Part shown: positions 15,979 through 24,793 of the stretch, in pieces
How the letters are laid out: the number at the start of each line of letters is the position of its first letter
How positions within the stretch are numbered: the stretch's first letter is position 1
From: JBFXJF01 sp050175155
GTDB lineage: Bacteria; Bacillota; Bacilli; Tepidibacillales; Tepidibacillaceae
Reading direction: 5' to 3'
Assembly: GCA_050175155.1 (NCBI GenBank)
Contig: JBFXJF010000022.1
Span: 1 to 42,246, forward strand
Length of the DNA stretch: 42,246 nt
Translations under genes and position numbers: made by a program
The notes under the pieces: generated by a model
Told to the model about the DNA's origin: nothing
The model's input: the letters and a program-made list of their open reading frames with translations, nothing else
Databases searched by the model: none

Positions 15979-17173
15979 ACAAAATAATTACCAAAGACAC
16001 AAGCCAAATTAACATATAATAGAAGGAATTTATAATAGAGGCTTGAAAGGTTTGTTCGGATACTTGATGAAGAAATGCAGGTACAGTTGCAGGTAGATTT
16101 TCAAGCTTGATAAACTGAAATAGAAATTTAGATAGAAAAAATGCTATTACAACATGAATAATTCTAGCTAGAAGAAAAGGAAGATATCTTAAGTCTGTTT
16201 TTTGAATTATTGCTGCAACCTGTGCATGGACCGATATACCACCCCATGCAGAAATCGCAGATAGTACAGCTAATTTTTGACTCATTGGAATTATTTCTGT
16301 TACCTCACTTACATTTTTTGCACCAAGAGTAACTTCGAATAACCCGTAAATTAATGCGTTTGATAAATCAGGAGTTATTCCTAATGGTGCTAATAATAGG
16401 CACAGGAATTTAGATAGATACAGAGTAAATTGAATTTCACTTAATAAGGATAATACAACTGAGAAAATAATGATAAAACCGCCGATCATTAATAGCGTAT
16501 CAATCGATGACATTACTGCGTCACCCATTAGTTTACCGAATTTTCTACCATCTTTAATTCGTGCTTGGTATAATGCATTAAATGCTTTTACTATAAGATT
16601 TGAACTGGTTAATTCTTTATCTCTTAGTAAACGTTCATTGTCATTTTTTTTATAAAATTTCATAATAATACCTACAAGGATACTCGACAAATAGTGAACT
16701 AAGGCTATAAAGGCTCCTAACCTTACATCATGAAAGAAGCCTACCGCAATAGCCCCAAATAAGAATAAGGGATCAGATGTGGTTGTAAAGGATACAAGAC
16801 GTTCACCCTCAACACGAGTAATCATACCTTGTTCACGAAATCTTGTTGCTAATTTTGAACCCATGGGATAACCCGATGAAAAACCCATAGCTAGTATAAA
16901 TGAACCAACACCGGGAACGTTGAATAACGGTCTCATTAATGGTTCTAATAATACCCCCATAAAATGTACAATACCTGTTCCAAGAAGAATTTCTGATGTT
17001 ATCAGGAACGGCAAAAGCGCAGGGAAAATAACCTCCCACCATATTTTCAAACCTCTTAGAGAGGCGTTGAAAGATACATCTGGATAGATAATAATAAATG
17101 CAGAAAGTACAAGTAGAAGTATTCCTAATAAAAATGTTGTAATTTTAAAATTTATTGTGTTTATCTTATTCAT
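15926..17173 (-). CDS. ylbJ: sporulation integral membrane protein YlbJ
   Basis: The 415-residue polytopic protein has eight or more hydrophobic helices. It has the nucleoside-recognition/Gate-domain segments FPALLPFLITSEILLGTG, GFSSGYPMGSKLATRF and TTSDPLFLFGAIAVG characteristic of YlbJ. In Bacillus it is made in the mother cell under sigmaE and is needed for normal spore cortex. The ATG follows AAGGGGGGCG. Upstream on this strand ACATATG and CAATCATT, 12 bases apart, weakly resemble sigmaE elements. Its stop (TAG, complement of 15926-15928) lies inside coaD, giving an unusual 53-base convergent overlap. It is opposite in strand to coaD and ylbK. Confidence 0.9.
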   Translation of the reverse strand: MNKINTINFKITTFLLGILLLVLSAFIIIYPDVSFNASLRGLKIWWEVIFPALLPFLITSEILLGTGIVHFMGVLLEPLMRPLFNVPGVGSFILAMGFSSGYPMGSKLATRFREQGMITRVEGERLVSFTTTSDPLFLFGAIAVGFFHDVRLGAFIALVHYLSSILVGIIMKFYKKNDNERLLRDKELTSSNLIVKAFNALYQARIKDGRKFGKLMGDAVMSSIDTLLMIGGFIIIFSVVLSLLSEIQFTLYLSKFLCLLLAPLGITPDLSNALIYGLFEVTLGAKNVSEVTEIIPMSQKLAVLSAISAWGGISVHAQVAAIIQKTDLRYLPFLLARIIHVVIAFFLSKFLFQFIKLENLPATVPAFLHQVSEQTFQASIINSFYYMLIWLVSLVIILFIVLILRIFLSRPDQQH

Positions 17174-17233
17174 AGCGCCCCCCTTACTTATTTACTTTTA
17201 CGTAATGATTGTCCCTTTTAGACCATATGTTTA

Positions 17234-17239
17234 TATAAT
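17234..17239 (+). promoter_or_regulatory. -10 box of the ylbK-ylbL promoter
   Basis: A perfect TATAAT at 17234-17239 precedes ylbK by 23 bases. The best -35, TTGTCC at 17209-17214, gives a long 19-base spacer. Confidence 0.4.
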
Positions 17240-17262
17240 TTAAAGTTGAGGTGGTTTTCAAG

Positions 17263-18051
17263 TTGAAACCTAAAATAGGATTAGCGCTTGGTTCTGGTGG
17301 GGCTAGAGGTTTAGCCCATATCGGGGTATTGAAAGTTTTTAAAGAACATAATATTCCTGTACATTATATCGCTGGTAGCAGCATGGGGAGTGTAATTGCA
17401 ACTTTATACGCTAATAATAATGATATTAATATGATTGAAAAATTAGCTGTTAATATAAAAAGAAAGTATTGGACAGATTTAACAGTACCTAAATTAGGGT
17501 TTGTTCAAGGGGATAAAATAAAAGATTTAATCAATTTAATCACACACGGAAAAAATATTGAGGATTTAGATATACCTTTAGGCATAGTAGCAGTAGATAT
17601 TGAAACGGGGGAGAAAGTAGTTTTCTTAAAAGGCCCTATAGCAACAGCGGTAAGAGCCAGTATTTCGATACCAATAGTTTTTGTTCCTGAACGTATAGAT
17701 GGTAGATTGTTGGTAGATGGAGGTGTACTTGAACGAGTTCCGATTCCGACTATTCGGGCAATGGGACCAGATATAATTCTTGCCGTTGATGTAGGATTAT
17801 ATAATTCCAAAATGGAAGTAAAAACAATATTTGATGTTGTTTCTCAATCTATTGACATTATGGCACGTGCAAATTCTAATAAACAAATAGTTGATGCAGA
17901 CTACGTTATTAGACCAGAGGTGGGAAATATAAGTACTCTCTCCTTTACCAATATTCAATCAATTATTGATGAAGGGTATAAAGCAGCAAACGGGTGTATA
18001 AATGAAATAAAAGAATTGATAAGTAACTGGGAGGAAAGTAATGACGCTTAG
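17263..18051 (+). CDS. ylbK: patatin-like phospholipase family protein
   Basis: RssA/YlbK-type serine hydrolase. It shows the oxyanion motif GSGGARG (residues 10-16), the nucleophile Ser40 in GSSMG, and the catalytic Asp in LVDGGVLERVP near residue 154. Patatin-type enzymes hydrolyse acyl ester bonds of lipids through a Ser-Asp dyad; the substrate here is unknown. TTG at 17263 is preferred because TTGAGGTGG at 17246-17254 is 8 bases upstream; a GTG at 17251 overlaps that site. The 262-residue length is typical. It overlaps ylbL by 11 bases, so the two are translated together, as the Bacillus ylbJKLM order predicts. Confidence 0.9.
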   Translation: MKPKIGLALGSGGARGLAHIGVLKVFKEHNIPVHYIAGSSMGSVIATLYANNNDINMIEKLAVNIKRKYWTDLTVPKLGFVQGDKIKDLINLITHGKNIEDLDIPLGIVAVDIETGEKVVFLKGPIATAVRASISIPIVFVPERIDGRLLVDGGVLERVPIPTIRAMGPDIILAVDVGLYNSKMEVKTIFDVVSQSIDIMARANSNKQIVDADYVIRPEVGNISTLSFTNIQSIIDEGYKAANGCINEIKELISNWEESNDA

Positions 18052-19084
18052 CTCAAAAAAATTTCAATGGACTTTAGCTATACTAGCTGTTTTAATCTAT
18101 ATTACATTTTATTTTCCTGTACCATATTTTATTGCTACACCAGGCCAGGCTACGGAATTAGATACGATAATTGAAGTTGAGGATGGATATAAGGAAAGTG
18201 GAGAATTAATGTTAACTTCTGTTTCGATATACAAGGGTAGTTTATTTACAATTATATATTCAAAATTCAATTCTTTTATGGAAACAATTCCTAAAGAATT
18301 AATCTTAGGTGAGGATGAAGATCAAGAAGATTATACGAATAGACAAATACAAGTAATGGAGGAATCTCAAGGAGATGCTCTTATTGCAGCTTTTTCGTAT
18401 TTAGGGTTACCTATTGATGTACTAAATAATGGTGTATTAGTAATGGGAATTTTACCAGGCGTTCCAAGCGAAGATGTGTTGGAGATAGGTGATTTAATAA
18501 TAGCAATAGATGACAAAAGGGTTACAAAATTAGATGATATGTTAAACTATTTTAAAAGTAAATATGAAGACGATGTTGTTAAAATAGATTTTATTAGAGA
18601 TAAAAAAGAATATTCAGCAAAGATTCCATTAGTCAGTCTGTACAGTGATAGTGAAAAAGACTTTGCAAATGGAAAGGTTGGATTAGGCATATATCCTTAT
18701 GAGAATCGATCAATCAATTCTTTAAAAGCTGTAGAATTTAAAACAGAAGAAATTGGTGGACCTTCGGCAGGTCTAATGTTTGCATTAGAGATAATTAATC
18801 AATTGGTCCCAGAGGATTTAACAAAAGGTTATAAAATCGCTGGAACAGGCACAATAAGTATTGATGGGAATGTTGGGCAGATTGGCAGTCCTAGATTAAA
18901 AGTTAAAGCGGCAATTGATGAGGGTGCTGAAATTTTCTTTGTACCTAAAGATATTAATGACACAGATACAAATGAAAAAGAAGCATTACAATCTAATGAA
19001 GACTTAGGTAAGCCAATAGATATTGTTCCCGTTTCAAACGTGGGTGAGGCTATTGAATATTTAAGACAATTAGAAGTAAAATAA
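18041..19084 (+). CDS. ylbL: PDZ-domain membrane-anchored Lon-like serine protease
   Basis: The 347-residue protein begins with one membrane helix (about residues 9-27, WTLAILAVLIYITFYFPV), which places the rest outside the cell. A PDZ domain occupies about 125-190 (GVLVMGILPGVPSEDVLEIGD). The C-terminal Lon-protease fold carries Ser242 in GGPSAGLMFA and Lys287 in GSPRLKVKAA, the Ser-Lys dyad. Relatives are YlbL of Bacillus and SepM of streptococci, which trims a secreted signal peptide. The substrate here is unknown. GGGAGGAAAGTA precedes the ATG, inside ylbK. Confidence 0.92.
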   Translation: MTLSSKKFQWTLAILAVLIYITFYFPVPYFIATPGQATELDTIIEVEDGYKESGELMLTSVSIYKGSLFTIIYSKFNSFMETIPKELILGEDEDQEDYTNRQIQVMEESQGDALIAAFSYLGLPIDVLNNGVLVMGILPGVPSEDVLEIGDLIIAIDDKRVTKLDDMLNYFKSKYEDDVVKIDFIRDKKEYSAKIPLVSLYSDSEKDFANGKVGLGIYPYENRSINSLKAVEFKTEEIGGPSAGLMFALEIINQLVPEDLTKGYKIAGTGTISIDGNVGQIGSPRLKVKAAIDEGAEIFFVPKDINDTDTNEKEALQSNEDLGKPIDIVPVSNVGEAIEYLRQLEVK

Positions 19085-19107
19085 ATCGTTTAAAACTATA
19101 GATCATT

Positions 19108-20307
19108 TTACTTAAAGTAGACAGGAGTTCTCTTATATTCATCAAAGGCAAAGGCATTACCTAATCCTAATTCATATATTTTACTAGAATTAATATCTAA
19201 TTCGAGCATTGGAGATTTTTCTCTAGTGATTTTTGTAATTAAGGGTAGTTCAATATTATGTTTTATTGAATTTAAGTAAGCTTTTCCCTTTTCATTAAAT
19301 CCTAAGACACGAATATATTGGGGTCCTTTATCGATTTCAAATGATTGGATTTTTGTTTTTGTAAGATTTAATAATAGATATAGAAGGGTACGTTGAATTT
19401 TTGGTAAGGTATACCTTTTTGTCATGATTAAATTCGTAAACTCTTCAAAGGATTTTGCATTATTAATATTATTTTTTATTCTATTTTCTAAACCTTCTAC
19501 CATTCCATGAATATTCAATAAATCCTTATTATCTTGACTATTAATAATAATCTGGAGAGTTTGGAAATAGTTATTCCAACTATTAAATCTATTTTGTGCA
19601 TATTCTTCTTCTAGAAGAGAAAAAGTACTATTAGGTACGACGGATGACACCTCATCTAATTGATTTTTAGTAAAAATACTGTTTCTTATAGCTGTTGCAC
19701 TTGCGATATTGTTAGTGTTCAGTTCTTTATCATGATAATTGGCCGAAATTCTTTTAATAGTGTTAACACGAATAGAGCTATTTATTTTCTTTAGACTATA
19801 TAAATATTGAATTCCAAGTATATCATTGGGTTTGAAAATCCTATCTTCTGCTTGATTGTTAAAATTATTAAGAGCTAAGGATAATGCTTTTGGATATGAA
19901 TATCCTTGAGAAAGATTATCTTTAATATATTTCTTGAGTAATAAAGGTTCATCTAACAATAAATCAGATATTTTATTAAGCACTTCTAGTGAACCAAGTT
20001 CACTTCCGAAAACAAGGTTTTCAACCTTCAGGTGATGAAGTAAAAAGGTTGATCCATAGGCAAACAAATCTGCAGACTGGGTTGCATAAACTGTAGGAAG
20101 TTCAATAATTAAATCAACACCTTGAGTTAACGCCATTTTTGTTCTAACCCATTTATTAATAAGTGCAGGTTCTCCACGCTGTAAAAAGGAACCGGACATA
20201 ATGGCAACCACAGTATCAGTATTAGTTACTTTTTTTGCTTGTTGAATGTGATGAAGATGTCCATTGTGAAATGGGTTATATTCTACTACAACACCAAGGG
20301 TTGACAT
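19108..20307 (-). CDS. tmcAL: tRNA(Met) cytidine acetate ligase
   Basis: TmcAL (YlbM) uses acetate and ATP to form N4-acetylcytidine at the wobble position of elongator tRNA-Met. The N-terminus LGVVVEYNPFHNGHLHHIQQ carries the HxGH nucleotidyltransferase motif. MSGSFLQRGEPALINKW and GVDLIIELPTVYATQSADLFA are the next family blocks, and SATAIRNSIF and ILGIQYLYSL complete the signature. The 399-residue length is right. Its ATG follows GGAGGAATTATT. It converges on ylbL with 23 bases between and diverges from yceD. Confidence 0.95.
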   Translation of the reverse strand: MSTLGVVVEYNPFHNGHLHHIQQAKKVTNTDTVVAIMSGSFLQRGEPALINKWVRTKMALTQGVDLIIELPTVYATQSADLFAYGSTFLLHHLKVENLVFGSELGSLEVLNKISDLLLDEPLLLKKYIKDNLSQGYSYPKALSLALNNFNNQAEDRIFKPNDILGIQYLYSLKKINSSIRVNTIKRISANYHDKELNTNNIASATAIRNSIFTKNQLDEVSSVVPNSTFSLLEEEYAQNRFNSWNNYFQTLQIIINSQDNKDLLNIHGMVEGLENRIKNNINNAKSFEEFTNLIMTKRYTLPKIQRTLLYLLLNLTKTKIQSFEIDKGPQYIRVLGFNEKGKAYLNSIKHNIELPLITKITREKSPMLELDINSSKIYELGLGNAFAFDEYKRTPVYFK

Positions 20308-20347
20308 AATAATTCCTCCATTAAGTCAAAAATATGAAATTAATTAT

Positions 20348-20377
20348 TTGACAAATTTTAAAATGATAATATATAAT
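20348..20377 (+). promoter_or_regulatory. consensus sigmaA promoter of yceD-rpmF
   Basis: TTGACA at 20348-20353 and TATAAT at 20372-20377 match both hexamers exactly, with an 18-base spacer. The leader to the yceD start would be about 23 bases. This is the strongest promoter by eye in the window, fitting a ribosomal-protein unit. Confidence 0.8.
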
Positions 20378-20406
20378 TATTCTTGTTGTTTAAGAGGTGG
20401 GAATCA

Positions 20407-20916
20407 ATGAAAATTAAAACTTGGGAATTAGAAAAAAATTATAATAAGTACAAGTTTTATTATACCGAAGATTTTAGCCAATTAGCAAAGGAAATAAAAC
20501 AAATAGTTAATATTTCCGATGTAGTTGTTGAAGGCACAGCAGAAAAAATAACTGATATTTACTCAGTGAGTGGAAAAGTTAGTGGAAAGCTAATACTAGA
20601 GTGTTCAAGATGTTTGGCGCATTACGATTACTATCTAGAAAGCGACTTTAAAGAAACTTATATTACTAAAGAAGCTGCTAGTAATTTTGGAGACGTCGAA
20701 GATTTCATACTCTTAGATTCTAATGAAATTGATATTACTAATATTGTAGAAGAGTCAGTAGTATTAGGAATGCCGTATATTCCACTGTGTAAAGAAAGTT
20801 GTTTGGGATTATGTGTTACATGTGGGGTCAATTTAAATGAGGAGACATGTAACTGTAAAAAAGAAATTATTGATCCAAGATTAGCTGACTTAGCTGATTG
20901 GTTTGATAAGGATTAG
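20407..20916 (+). CDS. YceD family protein (DUF177)
   Basis: The 169-residue protein contains ECSRCLAHYDYYLE and a Cys-rich segment CKESCLGLCVTCG followed by CNC. This is the layout of the YceD/YlbN family that accompanies rpmF in most bacteria. The family is linked to 23S rRNA and ribosome maturation; its exact role in Bacillota is unsettled. The cysteines suggest a zinc site. ATG at 20407 is chosen for AAGAGGTGGG at 20392-20401; an upstream start at 20383 would begin almost at the predicted transcription start. rpmF follows 37 bases later. Confidence 0.88.
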   Translation: MKIKTWELEKNYNKYKFYYTEDFSQLAKEIKQIVNISDVVVEGTAEKITDIYSVSGKVSGKLILECSRCLAHYDYYLESDFKETYITKEAASNFGDVEDFILLDSNEIDITNIVEESVVLGMPYIPLCKESCLGLCVTCGVNLNEETCNCKKEIIDPRLADLADWFDKD

Positions 20917-20953
20917 GATTATAAGTCCTTACTAGTTTTAAGGAGGTGGAAAT

Positions 20954-21145
20954 ATGGCAGTACCTTTCAGGAGAACATCAAAAACTAAACGCGATATGCG
21001 TCGTACACACTTTAAATTATCTGTTCCAGGTATGGTTAAGTGTCCACAATGTGGAGAACTTAAACTATCCCATAGAATATGTAAAAGTTGTGGTAATTAT
21101 AAAGGAAAAGCAGTAGTAAAGACAGCAGTAGCAAAGAAATCTTAG
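20954..21145 (+). CDS. rpmF: 50S ribosomal protein L32
   Basis: The 63-residue basic protein starts MAVPFRRTSKTKRDMRRTH. Its zinc ribbon reads CPQCGELKLSHRICKSCG with all four cysteines present, so this is the zinc-binding (C+) form. AAGGAGGTGG lies 5 bases before the ATG. A strong terminator follows directly, separating it from fapR. Confidence 0.97.
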   Translation: MAVPFRRTSKTKRDMRRTHFKLSVPGMVKCPQCGELKLSHRICKSCGNYKGKAVVKTAVAKKS

Positions 21146-21154
21146 TTAAAAATA

Positions 21155-21183
21155 AAAGCTTCGTTAAGAACGAAGCTTTTTTA
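21155..21183 (+). terminator. terminator after rpmF
   Basis: AAAGCTTCGTT at 21155-21165 and AACGAAGCTTT at 21169-21179 form a perfect 11-pair stem with a 3-base loop and a T-run. The transcript from the yceD promoter should end here. Confidence 0.92.
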
Positions 21184-21199
21184 ATATTTTTTTAAAATG

Positions 21200-21228
21200 T
21201 TGTAATATATATATTTTTTTTGTATAAT
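21200..21228 (+). promoter_or_regulatory. promoter of the fapR-fab operon
   Basis: TTGTAA at 21200-21205 and a perfect TATAAT at 21223-21228 are separated by 17 bases. Transcription would start near 21235, inside the FapR operator. Confidence 0.75.
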
Positions 21229-21230
21229 AA

Positions 21231-21247
21231 TTAGTACCAGATACTAA
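21231..21247 (+). promoter_or_regulatory. FapR operator
   Basis: TTAGTACCAGATACTAA differs by one base from the Bacillus FapR palindrome TTAGTACCTGATACTAA. It begins three bases after the -10 box, so bound FapR would block initiation. FapR is released by malonyl-CoA. This indicates autoregulation of fapR and control of plsX, the fab genes and acpP from this promoter. Confidence 0.9.
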
Positions 21248-21266
21248 AAATAGGTAATAATGATGA

Positions 21267-21875
21267 GTGGTGATTAATATTTCTCGTTTATCCAAGGAAA
21301 AAAGACAGGAAGAACTAACTAAATATATTGAAAATAACCCATTTATCACGGATGAAGATTTGGTGACTAAATTTAAAGTTAGTATCCAAACAATTCGATT
21401 AGATAGAATGGAATTAGGAATTCCTGAGTTAAGAGAAAGAATTAAAACGATGGCTACAAAGACTTTTGATAATGTCAAGTCCCTTCATCTTGATGAAGTT
21501 ATAGGGGAAATTATAGATTTACAATTAGATAAGCAAGGGATATCTTTACTGGAAATAAAGGATGATCAAGTATTTGAAAAGACTGGTATTACTAGGGGGC
21601 ATTATATTTTCGCTCAGGCAAATTCATTGGCAGTTGCTCTGATTAATGAAGAGATAGCATTAACAGTGAAAGCAGATATTCGTTTTATTAGACCGGTATA
21701 TTTAAGTGAAAGATTAATTGCAAAAGCTAGAGTTACTCACTCGAATAAAGAAAGAAGTGAGATTGAGGTTACTACTTTTGTTAATAATGAAATTGTATTT
21801 AAGGGCATATTTACAGTTTATCGTTCGAACAATTTTAATCTTGGTAGGGGTGATTCCAATGAAAATAGCTATTGA
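21267..21875 (+). CDS. fapR: transcription factor FapR, malonyl-CoA-responsive repressor
   Basis: FapR represses fatty-acid and phospholipid genes until malonyl-CoA accumulates. The N-terminal DNA-binding helix-turn-helix has NNPFITDEDLVTKFKVSIQT and IRLDRMELGIPELRERIK. The C-terminal hot-dog domain, which binds malonyl-CoA, is at about residues 75-190 and includes GHYIFAQANSLAVALINEE. The 202-residue length is slightly above Bacillus FapR. Start choice is uncertain: GTG at 21267 is the best available in-frame codon (another GTG follows at 21270), and no strong ribosome site is visible. It overlaps plsX by 17 bases. Confidence 0.92.
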   Translation: MVINISRLSKEKRQEELTKYIENNPFITDEDLVTKFKVSIQTIRLDRMELGIPELRERIKTMATKTFDNVKSLHLDEVIGEIIDLQLDKQGISLLEIKDDQVFEKTGITRGHYIFAQANSLAVALINEEIALTVKADIRFIRPVYLSERLIAKARVTHSNKERSEIEVTTFVNNEIVFKGIFTVYRSNNFNLGRGDSNENSY

Positions 21876-22839
21876 TGCAATGGGTGGGGATTATGCACCA
21901 AAGAGTACAGTAGAAGGAGCGTTATTAGCAGCTAACAAGTATATTGACATAGAAATAATATTAGTGGGACAAAGGGAAGAGATAGAAAAATTTTTACCTG
22001 AAGTCGTACCGACCAATATAATAATTGAGGATGCTAGAGAAATAATTCATACAGAGGATGAACCTGTAAAAGCAGTTAGAAGAAAAAAAGACTCCTCTTT
22101 AGTTGTTGCTGCTAATCTTGTAAAAGATGGTAAAGCAGATGCAGTTATTTCTGCTGGGAATACTGGAGCACTTATGACTGCTGGTCTATTAATAGCTGGT
22201 AGGTTAAAAGGTATTGAGCGACCTGCTCTTGCTTCTGTTTTACCAACAGGTGGGGCGAATGGGGTTTTACTTTTAGATATGGGTGCAAATATGGATCCTT
22301 CTCCTGAGCAACTTTGTCAATATGCATTAATGGGAAAGGTGTATGCGGAACAGGTATTAAATATTATTAATCCACGAGTTGGACTACTTAATGTAGGTAC
22401 AGAGGAGAGTAAAGGTAATGATTTAATGAAAAAAACTTTTCCTCTACTAAAGCAGCTACCGATTAATTTCATTGGAAATGTTGAAGCAAGAGATATTCCA
22501 GCGGGCGTTTGTGATGTATTAGTTTGCGATGGTTTTTCTGGTAACGTAGTTCTAAAACTAACTGAGGGTTTAGCATCGTCAATTTTCAAGATGTTAAAAA
22601 TTGAATTTACTAGGAATACCCTATCAAAGCTTGGTGCATTAATGCTAAAGCCTGCTTTTAAAAATATAAAAATAAGGATGGATTACTCAGAAGTTGGAGG
22701 TGCACCTCTTTTAGGTGTTAATGGTGCATTTATAAAAGCACATGGTTCCTCTAACGCAATAGCTATTATGAATGCAATTAAGCAAGCGAGGTTGTTTTTA
22801 AAAGGAGAAGTTAAGGAAAAGATAGAGAAAGAGATCTAA
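21859..22839 (+). CDS. plsX: phosphate acyltransferase PlsX
   Basis: PlsX converts acyl-ACP and phosphate to acyl-phosphate, the acyl donor for PlsY in phosphatidic acid synthesis. The product shows IAIDAMGGDYAPKSTVEGA, VISAGNTGALMTAGLLIAGR and GVLLLDMGANMDPSPEQL. LLNVGTEESKGND and VCDGFSGNVVLKLTEG complete the typical 326-residue enzyme. ATG at 21859 follows GTAGGGGTGATTCC; frames opening earlier extend into fapR without family support. In this operon it meets acyl-phosphate made by FakA as well as acyl-ACP from the Fab genes. Confidence 0.96.
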   Translation: MKIAIDAMGGDYAPKSTVEGALLAANKYIDIEIILVGQREEIEKFLPEVVPTNIIIEDAREIIHTEDEPVKAVRRKKDSSLVVAANLVKDGKADAVISAGNTGALMTAGLLIAGRLKGIERPALASVLPTGGANGVLLLDMGANMDPSPEQLCQYALMGKVYAEQVLNIINPRVGLLNVGTEESKGNDLMKKTFPLLKQLPINFIGNVEARDIPAGVCDVLVCDGFSGNVVLKLTEGLASSIFKMLKIEFTRNTLSKLGALMLKPAFKNIKIRMDYSEVGGAPLLGVNGAFIKAHGSSNAIAIMNAIKQARLFLKGEVKEKIEKEI

Positions 22840-22879
22840 CTTATATATGATTTATACATAGTGAAAAGAGGAAACATAA

Positions 22880-23836
22880 ATGGATGTCGGCATACTAGGG
22901 ACAGGATCCTATCTTCCCGAAAAAATATTAACTAATAATGATTTAGAAAAAATGGTAGATACAAGTGATGAATGGATTTTTACTAGAACGGGAATAAAAG
23001 AGAGAAGAGTTGCTACAGAAGAACAATCTTCTTCAGATTTAGCTTATGAAGCTGCAATTGAAGCCCTAGAGAATGCTAATCTAAAGGCTGATGTACTTGA
23101 TTTGATAATAGTAGCTACAGTTACTCCTGATCATTCTATGCCTTCAACAGCTAGTATTATACAGGATAGAATAGGAGCTAAGAATGCTTCCGCTTTTGAT
23201 CTATCAGCAGCCTGTACAGGTTTTATATATGGGATTACAACTGCAACACAGTTTGTTAAGGCAGGTTTGTATAAGCATGTATTAGTAATAGGGGTTGACT
23301 GCTTATCTAAAATTATAGATTGGACAGATAGAAACATATGTGTTTTGTTTGGTGATGGGGCTGGGGCAGCTATTATTGGTCCTGTAAAAAAAGGGTATGG
23401 CTTTCTATCATTCGATTTAGGGTCGGATGGCTCTGGAGGGGATTTATTAATCCAGCATCCAGGAAGCTTTCTTCAGATGAATGGTAAGGAAGTATACAAA
23501 TTTGCGGTTAAAATAATGGAGCAGTCTACAAATAGAGTAATTGAAAAAGCCAATTTACTTAAAGAAGATATTAACTTTTTAATACCTCACCAAGCCAATA
23601 TAAGAATAATAGATTATGCTAAGGATCGTCTCAAACTAAATGATGACAAGGTAATTGTAAACTTAGATTATTACGGGAATACTTCTTCTGCATCTATTCC
23701 TATTGCATTGGATGAAGCTAATAGGAGCAATAAGTTACATGACGGTGACAACATATTATTGGTTAGTTTTGGTGGAGGGTTAACATGGGGTTCCGCAATA
23801 ATTAAATGGTCAAAACAACAAGTAAAGAAAGGATAA
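22880..23836 (+). CDS. fabH: 3-oxoacyl-ACP synthase III
   Basis: FabH condenses acetyl- or branched acyl-CoA with malonyl-ACP to start each fatty acid. The 318-residue protein has the nucleophile Cys112 in DLSAACTGF, the catalytic His in IPHQANIRI and the Asn in YYGNTSSAS, then SFGGGLTWG near the end. All three active-site residues are present. The primer preference (straight or branched) cannot be read by eye. AAGAGG precedes the ATG. fabD follows after six bases. Confidence 0.96.
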   Translation: MDVGILGTGSYLPEKILTNNDLEKMVDTSDEWIFTRTGIKERRVATEEQSSSDLAYEAAIEALENANLKADVLDLIIVATVTPDHSMPSTASIIQDRIGAKNASAFDLSAACTGFIYGITTATQFVKAGLYKHVLVIGVDCLSKIIDWTDRNICVLFGDGAGAAIIGPVKKGYGFLSFDLGSDGSGGDLLIQHPGSFLQMNGKEVYKFAVKIMEQSTNRVIEKANLLKEDINFLIPHQANIRIIDYAKDRLKLNDDKVIVNLDYYGNTSSASIPIALDEANRSNKLHDGDNILLVSFGGGLTWGSAIIKWSKQQVKKG

Positions 23837-23842
23837 ATAGGA

Positions 23843-24793
23843 TTGAATAAAATAGCAATAATATTCCCAGGGCAAGGATCACAGTATGTCGGAATGGGTA
23901 AAGATTTTTACCTAGCTTATGATTCAGCAAAGAAGATTTTTCAAAAAGCAGATGACATACTAGGTTATCCTTTATCGAAAATAATATTTGAGGGTCCGGA
24001 GAATGATCTTCGAATAACTAGACATACACAACCAGCTATTTTGACAACAAGTCTCGCAATATGGTCTGTACTCAAGGAAGAAATAGATTTAGCTCCAAGT
24101 TTTATGACAGGTCACAGCTTAGGTGAATATAGTGCGTTAACTGCATCAGGTTATATTAAATTTGAAGATTCAATTAACCTTGTTAAAAGTCGAGGGATTT
24201 TTATGGATGAGGCAACTGCACAATGTCCAGGTTCAATGGCGGCGGTTATCGGCTTAGAGAGAGATGAATTACAAAAGATATGTGAATATATATCTAATAA
24301 GGGGCACATAGTCCAACTGGCTAATATAAACTCAACATCTCAAATTGTAATATCTGGAGAAATTGAAGGTGTTAAGCTTGCAAGTGAGCTAGCCAAAGAT
24401 GGTGGTGCTAAGAAAATTATTCCTTTAGCAGTAAACGGGGCTTTTCATTCAATATTAATGGACCCAGCAAAAGCAAAACTAGCACCATTATTGACTGGGG
24501 TTAATATTAAAAAAAGTGATGTGCAGATAGTTATGAACGTAACGGGAAGACCAGAGACAAATCAACTTAAGATTAAGAGTAACTTAATAGAACAGGTGAC
24601 ATCATCAGTTTTATGGACAGATTCAATTGAGTGGATGATAAATAATGGGGTAGATAATTTTATTGAAGTTGGGCCAGGCAAGGTCCTAACAGGGTTAATT
24701 AAAAAGATTAACAACAAGGTAAATATCTTTAATATTGAGAATGTAGACTCGTTAACAATTTTTAAAAAGCAATTAAAGGCGGTGAATCAGTAG
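23843..24793 (+). CDS. fabD: malonyl-CoA:ACP malonyltransferase
   Basis: FabD loads malonyl groups from CoA onto ACP. The opening IIFPGQGSQYVGMG, the nucleophile Ser92 in GHSLGEYSAL, and the catalytic His in NGAFHSILM identify it. A C-terminal EVGPGKVLTGLIKKI follows. The start is TTG at 23843, with AAAGGATAAATAGGA overlapping the end of fabH. The length of 316 residues is typical. Its stop directly abuts the fabG ATG. Confidence 0.96.
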   Translation: MNKIAIIFPGQGSQYVGMGKDFYLAYDSAKKIFQKADDILGYPLSKIIFEGPENDLRITRHTQPAILTTSLAIWSVLKEEIDLAPSFMTGHSLGEYSALTASGYIKFEDSINLVKSRGIFMDEATAQCPGSMAAVIGLERDELQKICEYISNKGHIVQLANINSTSQIVISGEIEGVKLASELAKDGGAKKIIPLAVNGAFHSILMDPAKAKLAPLLTGVNIKKSDVQIVMNVTGRPETNQLKIKSNLIEQVTSSVLWTDSIEWMINNGVDNFIEVGPGKVLTGLIKKINNKVNIFNIENVDSLTIFKKQLKAVNQ

